This document shows positions 1 through 8,128 of a DNA stretch of 64,000 nucleotides, in pieces. The first letter of the stretch is position 1; the number at the start of each line of letters is the position of its first letter. The notes under the pieces were generated by a model, which saw only the letters and a program-made list of their open reading frames with translations, did not search any database and was not told where the DNA came from. The position numbers and the translations under genes were made by a program. This DNA comes from JBFISM01 sp041608535 (GTDB lineage: Bacteria; Actinomycetota; Acidimicrobiia; Spongiisociales; UBA5794), in the NCBI GenBank assembly GCA_041608535.1, contig JBFISM010000002.1, positions 1 to 64,000 of the forward strand, written 5' to 3'.

Positions 1-60
1 CCCCGAGACCACGCCGGAGGTATCCGGTGCGGTTCAGTGGGTGCGGGTGTAGGGGATGTT

Positions 61-327
61 CGAAGGGGACGGAGTTCCTACGGAGTCCCCTTCGATGCGG
101 AGTCCAGCGACCTGTGCGGTGGACTCCGCCAGCAGATGAGCCGCCGCAAGGCGGCACTCCTGGAGCGAGCCGCAGGCGAACGAAGATTCGAGGCAAGCAG
201 GCTTGCCTCGAGATCCCATACGATCCGGTCGCCTGAGTCGCTGGGGGAGGGAAGCGACCCAGGCTGACGGATCGTCAACCGAGGGATGGACGGCGGTCGG
301 TAGGGAATCGAAACGTACCGACCGCCG
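61..327. ncRNA. hairpin-rich intergenic region, candidate structured RNA
   Basis: No convincing gene lies in 1-333. Instead the stretch holds consecutive inverted repeats: 61-70 with 85-94 (10 bp, perfect), 97-106 with 120-129 (10 bp, perfect), 140-145 with 150-155 closing a GCAA tetraloop, 189-198 with 201-210 (perfect), a three-part stem 221-227/268-274, 231-234/261-264 and 237-242/253-258, and 291-302 with 316-327 (12 bp, perfect). The last hairpin lies just past the stop of the minus-strand anti-sigma gene and could act in its 3' end. The strand of any transcript is unknown. I could not match it to RNase P RNA, tmRNA, SRP RNA or a riboswitch from memory. It could instead be a cluster of palindromic repeats. 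Confidence 0.35.
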
Positions 328-333
328 CCGTGT

Positions 334-1302
334 TCAACCCTCGCCGGTGCGGCCCGGGGAGGACCGCTCCTCGTCGGAACTGCCGTTGCGCACGGAGCCT
401 TCGTCGCTGGAACGACCCTCTCCTGTGTCGCCGCGGTCGTCGGAGAGCTCATCGCTCCTCCGGCGAACGTCGGCAACGCGGTCGTCCTCGTCGGCGTCGG
501 CGTCGCTCGCAACGTCGATTCCGAAGTCTGCATATCTGGGGATGTCGCCGCAGGCCTCGACCACGTCGAACCCATCGACTCCGGCCTTCAGCGTCTCGTG
601 GGCATGCTTGCTTGCGCACCCCAGCCACTCCTGGAGGGCGTCCTTGTACTGGTGCCCGGCCACGCCGAGACTGCCCTCATCGGAGGTCGGGCAGTCGGCG
701 AACATGCCCTCGAGCACGCCCTCCTCGCTGCCCAGGCTGTCGAGCCAGAGGTCGAATCCGGCTTCCATGCAGCCCACCCAGACGGCCACCGCTTCCTCGT
801 TGACCGCGTTCGCATCGACGTCGTCGGGACGATCTGCGCCATCGAGGTCGACGAGCACTTTCTCGCGTTCCTCCTCGCTGACGGCAGTCTCGCCCTCGGA
901 GCGATCTGCGCTGTCGCCGGCGTCTGGTGAGATGTCGTCGCGCACGATGTCGACTTCGGGCGCCACGTCCCGGGGAGCGTCGCTGGAGCGGTCTCCACCG
1001 GTGATCGTATCGACCAGATCGGGACCCACGAGGGCGACGGCTCCTGCACCGAGCACGAGGACCGCAACGAATGCAGCGGCCACTGTCGCGGCGGGCCGAA
1101 GGAGTAGCGCGGGACGCCACCTGCGCCGTGGCTGCGGCGTGGGTGGGGCGAAGAGATCCGCCAGCGCCGGGTCGATCCGCACGGGGTGATCGCTGCCGGC
1201 TGCGTTGCGGAGGTCGTTGGCGAGGCGGGACGCCACATCGTCGCTGGGTGCATGCTCGAGCGAATCGATGGGGTCGAGGTCGAAAGGTTGTGTGTCGCTC
1301 AT
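334..1302 (-). CDS. single-pass membrane protein, probable anti-sigma factor
   Basis: A 322-residue protein directly downstream of an ECF sigma gene on the same strand (33-nt gap), which is the usual place for the cognate anti-sigma factor. The N-terminal ~85 residues are cytoplasmic-like. One membrane segment follows (about 88-115), then a long, strongly acidic Asp/Glu/Ser-rich exterior region. No ZAS zinc motif (HxxxCxxC) is visible near the N-terminus, so it would be a non-zinc anti-sigma or another membrane partner. Four to five Cys occur in the middle of the exterior region and may form disulfides. The role is inferred from context, and sequence alone gives only topology. Confidence 0.6.
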   Translation of the reverse strand: MSDTQPFDLDPIDSLEHAPSDDVASRLANDLRNAAGSDHPVRIDPALADLFAPPTPQPRRRWRPALLLRPAATVAAAFVAVLVLGAGAVALVGPDLVDTITGGDRSSDAPRDVAPEVDIVRDDISPDAGDSADRSEGETAVSEEEREKVLVDLDGADRPDDVDANAVNEEAVAVWVGCMEAGFDLWLDSLGSEEGVLEGMFADCPTSDEGSLGVAGHQYKDALQEWLGCASKHAHETLKAGVDGFDVVEACGDIPRYADFGIDVASDADADEDDRVADVRRRSDELSDDRGDTGEGRSSDEGSVRNGSSDEERSSPGRTGEG

Positions 1303-1335
1303 CTGGAAACGTGAACGATGAAGTCGACGCTTTGG

Positions 1336-1920
1336 TTACGGGTGATGCGAAGAAATCTCGGACGGAACGTCATGCCGGCGACGCAGCGCAGCGATTCCCC
1401 TGTGCTGCAAAGCCTTCACGGCACCCACGTCACGGTCCATGACCGCAGCGGCCTCGACCACGCTGAGGCCGGCGACGATGCGCAAGTACAGCACTGTGCG
1501 CTGATCCGGGGTGAGGGCAGATAGGAGCCGGGCGGCTTCAGCGAGACCGAGTCGCTCCAGCACCTCCTGTTCAGCGGCGAAGCTGGGAGAGTCGTGCGAA
1601 GCATTCAACTCGACGACGTCGACCCGGCGCTGCTGCTTGCGGTGTTCGTCTATGAGCAAGTTGTGCGCGATGGCGAACACCCATGATCGAAACTTGCTCT
1701 GATTGCCGGAGAATGAGCCGATGCGGCGGAATACCCGCAGGAACACCTCATTCGTCAGACCCTCCGGGTCGGAAGCGCCGCGCACTCGGAGATAGCCCGC
1801 AACCGACGGCGAGAGCCAATCGAAGACCGTCCGCAGTGCGGCCGGCTGCAATGCGTGCACTTGTTCGAGCAGCTCGGAGAAGGGTCTCGAACGATTGAAC
1901 CGCTGGGGAAGTCGGGGCAT
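1336..1920 (-). CDS. ECF-type RNA polymerase sigma factor
   Basis: A 194-residue sigma-70 family protein of extracytoplasmic-function size. Region 2 is visible at about residues 25-90, with a DPEGLTNEVFLRVFRRIGSF-like core followed by the KFRSWVFAIAHNLLIDEHRK promoter-melting segment. Region 4 (about 125-180) has the LTPDQRTVLYLRIVAGLSVV helix-turn-helix entry. It would direct core RNA polymerase to a small regulon, probably held inactive by the membrane protein encoded downstream. A TAGGCT -10-like element lies 9 nt before the ATG on the minus strand. The signal sensed cannot be read from the sequence. Confidence 0.85.
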   Translation of the reverse strand: MPRLPQRFNRSRPFSELLEQVHALQPAALRTVFDWLSPSVAGYLRVRGASDPEGLTNEVFLRVFRRIGSFSGNQSKFRSWVFAIAHNLLIDEHRKQQRRVDVVELNASHDSPSFAAEQEVLERLGLAEAARLLSALTPDQRTVLYLRIVAGLSVVEAAAVMDRDVGAVKALQHRGIAALRRRHDVPSEISSHHP

Positions 1921-2055
1921 CGGTAGTCAAGCCTATCGGGGCCTCGTCGCAGCTGCAGGCCAACCCGGCAAAGCCGGATTGGCACGGTCAGCGCGCCCAT
2001 TGTGGCCTAACCTGCGATTTCCCCCAACCTCTCGAGACCACACCCACTCCACGAA

Positions 2056-2931
2056 ATGAGACTCGTCCAGTTCTCCCATGACGGCTCCATGCCGAGATTG
2101 GGGGCGATCACCGCTAGGGGCATCGCCGATTTTCAGCCCATCGGCGTACCGGACGACATGGTCACCTTTGCCGCTCTCGCCGACGTCTTGCTGCCTGAAG
2201 CCATGGAGTTCCTCCCGGAGGCGGAGACGCTCCCGGTGGAGGCGTGTGTACTCCATGCTCCGATCGACCGACCACCGAAGAACGTGATGTGCATCGATCT
2301 CAACCACCCGGAGGCGGTCACGGAGCTGGAGAGCTTCGGGATCGCTGTTCGCACCGTGTCCAGTGAAATGCGACGTCTCGTGGTCGCCACCAAACCGGCG
2401 ACCAGCATCATTGGACCCGACGAGCCGATCCGGGCGGATCTCGACCACACCGGCACCGTCGATTACCAGGGCGAGCTCGGGATCGTCATTGGCGAAGGGG
2501 GACGCGACCTCGCGGCAGACACAGCACTACACCACGTGTTCGGCTACACGATCATCAACGATGTCACGAGCCGGCAGACACAGCGGGAGCACGACCAGTG
2601 GCTCTTGGCCAAGGGTCTCGACACCTTCTGCCCACTCGGCCCCGCCGTGGTGACGGCCGACGAGCTTCCCGACGTGACAGGTCTGTGGGTGCGTACGCGA
2701 GTGAACGGGGAGCGTCGCCAGGAGTTCCGCATCGATAGCCTGGTACTCGGTGTCGGCGAGCTGGTGAGCAGGCTGTCGCAGGTCATGACTCTCGAACCGG
2801 GCGATGTCATCGCATGTGGCACCGGACCCGGGACCGGCTTGGCTGGTGCACCGCCTCGTTTCCTGGCAGCCGGTGACGTCGTGACCGTCGAGATCGATGA
2901 GATCGGGACGCTGAGCAATCCGGTCAAGTGA
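2056..2931 (+). CDS. fumarylacetoacetate hydrolase (FAH) family protein
   Basis: A 291-residue protein with the FAH fold. The first ~75 residues form the small N-terminal domain. The catalytic domain carries DYQGELGIVIG (about 137-147), GYTIINDVTSRQ with its metal-binding Asp, and the KGLDTFCPLGP motif. This family cleaves C-C bonds or hydrates/isomerises 2-oxo acids using Mg2+/Mn2+, for example fumarylpyruvate, acylpyruvate or 2-hydroxyhepta-2,4-diene-1,7-dioate. The C-terminal GDVIACGTGPGTG loop is typical. The gene stands alone, with no aromatic-catabolism neighbour within several kilobases, so the substrate is undetermined. No clear Shine-Dalgarno precedes the ATG. Confidence 0.85.
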   Translation: MRLVQFSHDGSMPRLGAITARGIADFQPIGVPDDMVTFAALADVLLPEAMEFLPEAETLPVEACVLHAPIDRPPKNVMCIDLNHPEAVTELESFGIAVRTVSSEMRRLVVATKPATSIIGPDEPIRADLDHTGTVDYQGELGIVIGEGGRDLAADTALHHVFGYTIINDVTSRQTQREHDQWLLAKGLDTFCPLGPAVVTADELPDVTGLWVRTRVNGERRQEFRIDSLVLGVGELVSRLSQVMTLEPGDVIACGTGPGTGLAGAPPRFLAAGDVVTVEIDEIGTLSNPVK

Positions 2932-2944
2932 CTCGCCGGGCAGC

Positions 2945-3505
2945 TCAGCTGAGCTGCTGTGCAATTGCCCGTGCGGTGAGGAGCCGCACGTCCTCGATGT
3001 GGAGGTTCGGTGCGTTCACCATGATGGCGCCGTCGTTCGTCAGATCCGCCGCGTCGACCAGGGTGTGGTCGGCCAGATCGGCGGTGACGGCACCGGGATC
3101 GAGCGGCGCATCGCCGAGCCGCTCTTCGTCGATTCGCACGCTATGGGTGTGACCTGTTGCGGTCAGCGTCTCATACGTGACGCCGACGGCGTCGAATGCG
3201 TCATCGAAGCGTGACCCGCTCGCCATCTCGGAACGGGTGAACAGTTGATGAGTTGGCGCGGCGCGCCGTTTCGGGCCCGGCTCCTCCCCGCCCGGGTGCA
3301 ATGTCCTCTCGATCTCCTGGATCCGGTCTGCGTCGGCGTCGATGTCCTCGAGAATCATGTCGAGATGCTCGGTCGGGGTAGCCGACAGCTCGCGTTCCCG
3401 GCGTGCCAGCTCCACGTCCAGCGTGCGGCCGATCCGGCGCATCCCCTCCCGCACATCTGCGGCTTCGCGATTGAGAATGGATTTGACCCGATCCCAGAAG
3501 CTCAT
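2945..3505 (-). CDS. hypothetical protein, 186 aa, charged N-terminus
   Basis: I do not recognise this family. The ATG at 3505 is chosen because a GGGAGA ribosome-binding site lies 8-9 nt upstream on the minus strand. A longer in-frame extension to 3751 lacks such a site and overlaps the pirin promoter region. Residues 1-75 are highly charged and helical (MSFWDRVKSILNREAADVRE...), with a likely coiled-coil around the ARRERELSATPTEHLD segment. The C-terminal half (about 90-186) is mixed alpha/beta and ends in a VRLLTARAIAQQLS helix. It converges on the FAH gene with a 13-nt gap. There is no signal peptide or membrane segment, so it is predicted cytoplasmic. Confidence 0.6.
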   Translation of the reverse strand: MSFWDRVKSILNREAADVREGMRRIGRTLDVELARRERELSATPTEHLDMILEDIDADADRIQEIERTLHPGGEEPGPKRRAAPTHQLFTRSEMASGSRFDDAFDAVGVTYETLTATGHTHSVRIDEERLGDAPLDPGAVTADLADHTLVDAADLTNDGAIMVNAPNLHIEDVRLLTARAIAQQLS

Positions 3506-3626
3506 GTCGTTCGTTCTCCCGGCTGACGCTGAGCTGGTCATGGTACGGGCCATCCGGTCATCCGGGAATGGACACAGCGCCGTACGAGTTGCATGCTGCA
3601 CGCAGACATCCCTGAATGGAGGCAGT

Positions 3627-4595
3627 GTGCCGGCCATCACAGTTGACGACACCCTCGAGCTTCCCCGAGTCGAGGCAGCACCCGAGGCGCGCTCGCGCCG
3701 AGTGCGATCCATCACCACCGCCCCCGTCGGATACGAGGGGGAAGGCTTCATGGTGCGCCGCGCCTTCGCCGGAGTCGACCTCGCCGAGCTCGACCCTTTT
3801 GTCCATCTCGACCAGATGGGGGAGGTCGAATACGGTCCCGGCGAGCCGCTGGGTACGCCATGGCACCCTCATCGCGGGTTCGAGACCGTGACGTACATGA
3901 TCGATGGCGAGATCCAGCACCAGGACTCCCATGGAGGCGGCGGGCTGATCGGGAGCGGCGACACACAGTGGATGACGGCCGGGTCGGGCATCCTGCACAT
4001 CGAGACACCTCCTGAGCATCTCGTCATGTCTGGCGGGTTGTTCCACGGCTTCCAGCTCTGGGTGAATCTGCCGGCCAAGGACAAGATGCTGCCTCCCAAG
4101 TACCAGGATCTTCGGGGTGGCGAGGTGGTGCTCCTCACCTCCGCTGATGGTGGTGCGCTGATCCGACTCATCGCCGGCGACCTCGGTGATCACGTCGGAC
4201 CGGGAGCGACGTTCACCCCGATCACGATGGCGCACGTCACGGTGTACCCCGGGGCTCGCGTCGATCTTCCTTGGCGTCGTGACTTCAACGCTCTCGGTTA
4301 CGTGCTCAATGGTCGGGGCCACTTTGGCGACGAGCGAGTGCTGGCCCAGATGGGTCAGCTCGTCGTCTTCGGACCCGGCGACTCCGTGGTCTTTGCTGCA
4401 GCCGAGACTCAAGAGTCCCGCAGCCCGAACCTCGATGTGCTGCTCCTCGGGGGTCAGCCGATACGCGAGCCGGTGGCATGGCACGGGCCTTTCGTGATGA
4501 ACACGAGACACGAGCTGGTGCAGGCATTCGAGGACTACGAGGCGGGCCGTTTGGGCTCGATCCCGGCCGACGGGCTCAAGCCCACGCGCGGCTAG
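3627..4595 (+). CDS. pirin family protein
   Basis: A 322-residue bicupin. The N-terminal cupin has the pirin metal motif WHPHRGFETVTYMIDG (about 77-92), with further ligands in HIETPP after the TAGSGILH segment. Pirins bind Fe(II). Some act as quercetin 2,3-dioxygenases and others as redox-dependent regulators. The GTG at 3627 is chosen because GGAGG lies at 3618-3622, four nt upstream. The open frame continues far upstream without a site or family similarity. The C-terminal cupin-like half is complete and the length is typical. Its TAG stop shares a CTAG palindrome with the stop of the convergent selO gene. Confidence 0.88.
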   Translation: MPAITVDDTLELPRVEAAPEARSRRVRSITTAPVGYEGEGFMVRRAFAGVDLAELDPFVHLDQMGEVEYGPGEPLGTPWHPHRGFETVTYMIDGEIQHQDSHGGGGLIGSGDTQWMTAGSGILHIETPPEHLVMSGGLFHGFQLWVNLPAKDKMLPPKYQDLRGGEVVLLTSADGGALIRLIAGDLGDHVGPGATFTPITMAHVTVYPGARVDLPWRRDFNALGYVLNGRGHFGDERVLAQMGQLVVFGPGDSVVFAAAETQESRSPNLDVLLLGGQPIREPVAWHGPFVMNTRHELVQAFEDYEAGRLGSIPADGLKPTRG

Positions 4596-6202
4596 CTGCT
4601 ACACGACAGCATCGAGCAACCAGGGCGTGTTCTCGCCCAATCCGGGCGTTTGCCGGCAAGATCCTCGTGCTCGGGTTGCTCGTCGTACGGTCGCCGCATC
4701 ACGTCGAGCAGGCGGTGGATGACCGACGGGTCGTCCTCGACCGCCGCATCGATGGCGAGCTGCGCGAGGTAGTTGCGCATCACGAACTTGGGGTTCACCT
4801 CGTTCATGGCAATGGCCCGTTCTGCGTCGCTGCGGCCGTCCGTACGGACACGGCGAGCGTACCGAGCCACCCAGTCGGTCACGCGGTGCGCCGTGTCTGC
4901 GTCGATCTCGTCCGGCCGGTAGTAGGCATCCCCGAGCGCAGTCTCGATCGCCGGCCAGTCCGGAACGCCGGTCTCCAGGGGAAGCGCCGCCAGGCTCCGG
5001 TAGAAGATGGTCATGTCGGTCTCGGTGAGTTGCAGCACGTCGATCAGATCCCGAATGAGTGTCGGGTCTGTGTCCCGGTCGAAGCGGAGGAGCCCCAGCT
5101 TGGCGGCCATCATGGCGCCGTAGCCGCGTTCGTAGTGGTCGACGAACGTGTCCAGGGCCTCCTGGAGTGGCTCCACGGCACCGACGAGCGGGTGGATCGC
5201 ACTTGCCAGCCGCGAGAGGTTCCAGTGGGCGATTCCCGGCTGATTGGCGAACCGGTACCGCCGTTGGGCGGCATCGGTCGTGTTCGGCGTCCAGTTGGGA
5301 TCGAAGTCGTCGAGCCAGCCGTATGGTCCGTAGTCGATGGTGAGACCGAGAATGGACATGTTGTCGGTGTTCATGACGCCATGGACAAACCCGACCCGCA
5401 TCCATTCCACGACCATCGCTGCGGTGAGTCGCACCACCTCGCGGTACCACTCGAGATAGTGGTCGGTCGTTGCCTCTCCGTCGCTCGGCCAGATCCCGGG
5501 AAACTCGGTGCGGATGGTGAAGTCGGCCAGCCGGCGCAGGTTGTCCAGGTCGTTGCGTGCGGTGAAGATCTCGAAGTTGCCGAAGCGGATGAACGACGGC
5601 GCAACCCGGCACACCACCGCCCCCGGCTCGTATTCGGGATGACCGTCGTAGAACATGTCCCGCAGCACCTGCTCACCGGTGGTCACCAGGCTGAGCGCCC
5701 GGGTCGTGGGTACACCGAGGTGATGCATCGCCTCGGAGCAGAGAAACTCGCGCACCGACGACCGCAATACGGCAAGGCCGTCGGCATGCCTGGAGTAGGG
5801 AGTCGGGCCGGCTCCCTTCAGCTGCAGAGTCTGATGGCCGTGCCGCGACGTGGCGATCTCGCCGAGCACGATCGCCCGCCCATCACCCAGCTGCCCCGCC
5901 CAGTGCCCGAATTGGTGCCCGCCGTAGCATGCGGCGTGAGGGTCCATGCCGGGCAGCACCCGGTTTCCGGCCAGCACGTCAACGAACTCCGGTGATTCGA
6001 TCACGGCCGGATCGAGATCGAGCATGCGGGCCACTTCGGGTGAGTAGGCCAGGAGCTCCGGTCGCCGCACCGGGGTCGGTTGCACCCGCGAGTAAGCCGC
6101 CGAGTGCACTTGGCGCGTCTCGTTCAACCGGAGCGGATCCGCAGGAAGATCCTCGGTGAACCGGTTGTCGAATGCGATCTCGGCGAGCGATGGTGCCGTC
6201 AT
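4592..6202 (-). CDS. selO: protein adenylyltransferase SelO (YdiU/UPF0061)
   Basis: A 536-residue pseudokinase-fold enzyme that transfers AMP from ATP to Ser/Thr/Tyr of target proteins, linked to redox stress in characterised members. Visible signatures are HQFGHWAGQLGDGRA (about 95-109), LQLKGAGPTPYSR, the SSVREFLCSEAMHHLGVPTT segment, HGVMNTDNMSILG with metal-binding Asn/Asp, and DYGPYGWLDDFDP. The C-terminus ends in ...SCSS, so a Cys sits where vertebrate SelO carries selenocysteine. This is the normal bacterial Cys form. A GGGAGA site lies 9 nt before the ATG. Three nt of the stop region overlap the convergent pirin gene. Confidence 0.93.
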   Translation of the reverse strand: MTAPSLAEIAFDNRFTEDLPADPLRLNETRQVHSAAYSRVQPTPVRRPELLAYSPEVARMLDLDPAVIESPEFVDVLAGNRVLPGMDPHAACYGGHQFGHWAGQLGDGRAIVLGEIATSRHGHQTLQLKGAGPTPYSRHADGLAVLRSSVREFLCSEAMHHLGVPTTRALSLVTTGEQVLRDMFYDGHPEYEPGAVVCRVAPSFIRFGNFEIFTARNDLDNLRRLADFTIRTEFPGIWPSDGEATTDHYLEWYREVVRLTAAMVVEWMRVGFVHGVMNTDNMSILGLTIDYGPYGWLDDFDPNWTPNTTDAAQRRYRFANQPGIAHWNLSRLASAIHPLVGAVEPLQEALDTFVDHYERGYGAMMAAKLGLLRFDRDTDPTLIRDLIDVLQLTETDMTIFYRSLAALPLETGVPDWPAIETALGDAYYRPDEIDADTAHRVTDWVARYARRVRTDGRSDAERAIAMNEVNPKFVMRNYLAQLAIDAAVEDDPSVIHRLLDVMRRPYDEQPEHEDLAGKRPDWARTRPGCSMLSCSS

Positions 6203-6288
6203 CCGCTGATTTCTCCCACGTCAGGACCAACAGCGTAGAAGCCGTGCGTATTCATCTTGCAGCTGATCGAAATCGCCACCCCGGTCTC

Positions 6289-6294
6289 TAACGT
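6289..6294 (+). promoter_or_regulatory. putative -10 element of a leaderless transcript (LigD-type polymerase gene)
   Basis: TAACGT fits the actinobacterial TAnnnT -10 and ends six nt before the ATG at 6301. This spacing puts the transcription start on or next to the start codon and would explain the lack of a Shine-Dalgarno. No clear -35 was found at 16-19 bp. Confidence 0.35.
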
Positions 6295-6300
6295 GGCGGC

Positions 6301-7206
6301 ATGGTCGAGGTCAGCAATCCGGACAAGGTGCTGTTTCCCACCGATGGGCTCACCAAACGTGACGTCGTCGATTACTACCTGGCCGTGGCGGACCGGATCC
6401 TGCCCCACCTCGAAGACCGGCCGGTGACCATTCACCGGTTTCCCAACGGGATCGGCGCCAAGGGGTTCATGCAGAAGAACGCCCAGGACTACTTCCCCGA
6501 CTTCATAGGTCGCATCGAGCTGCCCAAACGCGGCGGTGTGACGAACTTCCCGGTGATCCGCGATGCCGACGGGCTGGCGTACCTCGCCAATCTCGGGGCA
6601 ATCACCTTCCACGTACCGACATCGCGCATTGCCTCGCTGTACGAACCGGATCGTTTCATCCTCGATCTCGATCCAGACGCCGGTGATGTGGCGGCGGTGC
6701 GTTCCGCAGCCGGCAAGGCGCGGGCGCTGCTCGCCGAGCTGGGCTTGGAGACGACGCCGATGGCCACCGGCTCGAAGGGCTACCACCTCGTGGCTCGGCT
6801 GAGTGCAGATGTCGAGATGGACGCAGTGGCGCGTACGGCCCAAGGTATCGCCTGGTTGCTCGCCACCGATCACCCGGACGAGCTCACCGTTGAGTTCCGC
6901 AAGGCGAAACGCAAGGGCCGGGTGTTCGTGGACTGGATGCGCAACAACCCGATGGCGACGGGGGTGGCGGCCTGGTCACTGCGAGCCCGTCCCGGCGCCC
7001 CCCTGGCGACACCGCTCACGTGGGACGAGCTCGCAACCACCGCTCCCGACGAGTGGACGCTGCAGACCGTGGGGACGCGGCTCGAATCGCCCGATCCGAT
7101 CCTGGCGATGCCGCCACGATCCATCGGTCCGGTGGTCACGGCCGTCGCCGACCGACTCGAAGCCCGCAGTATCGAACTTCCCACCTTCGACCGCTTCGGC
7201 AGCTGA
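6301..7206 (+). CDS. stand-alone LigD-type DNA polymerase/primase domain protein
   Basis: A 301-residue protein matching the polymerase domain of the NHEJ ligase LigD (archaeo-eukaryotic primase fold), with no ligase or nuclease domain attached. Seen are the 5'-phosphate-binding N-terminal lobe (PDKVLFPTDGLTKRDVVDYY), the metal-binding FILDLDPD motif (about 118-125), TGSKGYHLVARL with its catalytic His, and VFVDWMRNNPMATGVAAWS followed by RPGAP. Related stand-alone proteins in mycobacteria add ribo- or deoxynucleotides at DNA ends or gaps. No Ku or ligase gene is in the window. The start is supported by a leaderless -10 arrangement. The product is cytoplasmic. Confidence 0.88.
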   Translation: MVEVSNPDKVLFPTDGLTKRDVVDYYLAVADRILPHLEDRPVTIHRFPNGIGAKGFMQKNAQDYFPDFIGRIELPKRGGVTNFPVIRDADGLAYLANLGAITFHVPTSRIASLYEPDRFILDLDPDAGDVAAVRSAAGKARALLAELGLETTPMATGSKGYHLVARLSADVEMDAVARTAQGIAWLLATDHPDELTVEFRKAKRKGRVFVDWMRNNPMATGVAAWSLRARPGAPLATPLTWDELATTAPDEWTLQTVGTRLESPDPILAMPPRSIGPVVTAVADRLEARSIELPTFDRFGS

Positions 7207-7222
7207 TCTCGGCAGCAGATGC

Positions 7223-8128
7223 TCAGCCGTCCCCGGTTTTGGCCGCGCTCTTCTTGAGCTCCTCCAAGGCAGCGACCCCCGCTTCGTACCCGCGGTCGAA
7301 CATGCCGAGCGCCTGGCGAGCGGTCAGATCGAAATCCATCGATTGCCGCTCCGTCGGCACCAGGACCTGGGTCACCTGGGTGAAGCGACCCCGGGGCAGG
7401 GTCTCCCGAGCCGACATGCCCGTCTTCATCACGGCTGCCGCCAGCGATGCCGGTCCGCGGATGTCGTTGTGCGCATGGTCAGGGGACACGTCGACCGGAC
7501 GGAAGCCGAACACCGGGTGGTCGCCGAGCTGGCTGACCAGCTCCACGGGGAACTTCGAACCGAGAGCTCCATCCGCCATCAGGCTCATGTGGCCGGTGCG
7601 CCGGTGGCGCAGTTTGACGGGCTGAAAGATGAAGGGCACGGCCGAGGACATCCGCACGGCATGAGCGATCGAGAATGCCATCGGATCGACTCCGTAGTCC
7701 GCCAGACCCTCGGGGATGACGACACCCGTCTCGTGAGTCAGATCCACGGCGATCATCCGCAGCTTTCCCTCCGGGAGATCGCCGAAGTATTTGATGCCTT
7801 TACGGGCAAGCAGGTCACGCCACACCCGTTCCAGCTGCGCACCCCGGTAGATGCCGTGGAAGCGCAGAAAAGCGATGTGCCGGCCGAGCACCGGCAGACC
7901 GGCTCCCGGCGTGTGGTCGAGAAGACGGGGCCAGACCGTCTCGGCGACTGCTTCGCGAAGCTCCGCTGCGGTGTAGCCGGCGGCGATCAGCGACGCCACC
8001 AAGGCTCCGGCCGAGGTGCCAGCGACCTTGTCGAAGGTGTAGCCGTCGTCCATCACTGCCGACACGGCCCCGGCGAGCGCGAGACCACGTATACCGCCCC
8101 CCTCGAAGACTCCGTGGATCTCCGTCAT
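7223..8128 (-). CDS. patatin-like phospholipase
   Basis: A 301-residue patatin/RssA-type lipid acyl hydrolase with a Ser-Asp dyad. Visible are the oxyanion-hole GGGIRG (about 10-15), the nucleophile elbow GTSAG with Ser39, and the DGA/G motif carrying the Asp (MADGALGSKFP, about 188-198). There is no signal peptide, so it is predicted cytoplasmic or peripherally membrane-bound. Its ATG overlaps the stop of the upstream YbaK gene by 4 nt, indicating translational coupling. It converges on the LigD-type polymerase gene with a 16-nt gap. The substrate is unknown. Confidence 0.88.
   Translation of the reverse strand: MTEIHGVFEGGGIRGLALAGAVSAVMDDGYTFDKVAGTSAGALVASLIAAGYTAAELREAVAETVWPRLLDHTPGAGLPVLGRHIAFLRFHGIYRGAQLERVWRDLLARKGIKYFGDLPEGKLRMIAVDLTHETGVVIPEGLADYGVDPMAFSIAHAVRMSSAVPFIFQPVKLRHRRTGHMSLMADGALGSKFPVELVSQLGDHPVFGFRPVDVSPDHAHNDIRGPASLAAAVMKTGMSARETLPRGRFTQVTQVLVPTERQSMDFDLTARQALGMFDRGYEAGVAALEELKKSAAKTGDG

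Noticed and set aside
1..333. RNase P RNA, tmRNA, SRP RNA or known riboswitch in the hairpin-rich region
   Set aside because: None of the conserved cores I know for these RNAs could be found on either strand, so the region is reported only as an unclassified candidate.
4599..5612. 337-codon minus-strand open frame inside selO
   Set aside because: It overlaps the unmistakable SelO frame throughout, is Arg/Pro/Gly-rich and shows no family motif. It is a high-GC shadow frame.
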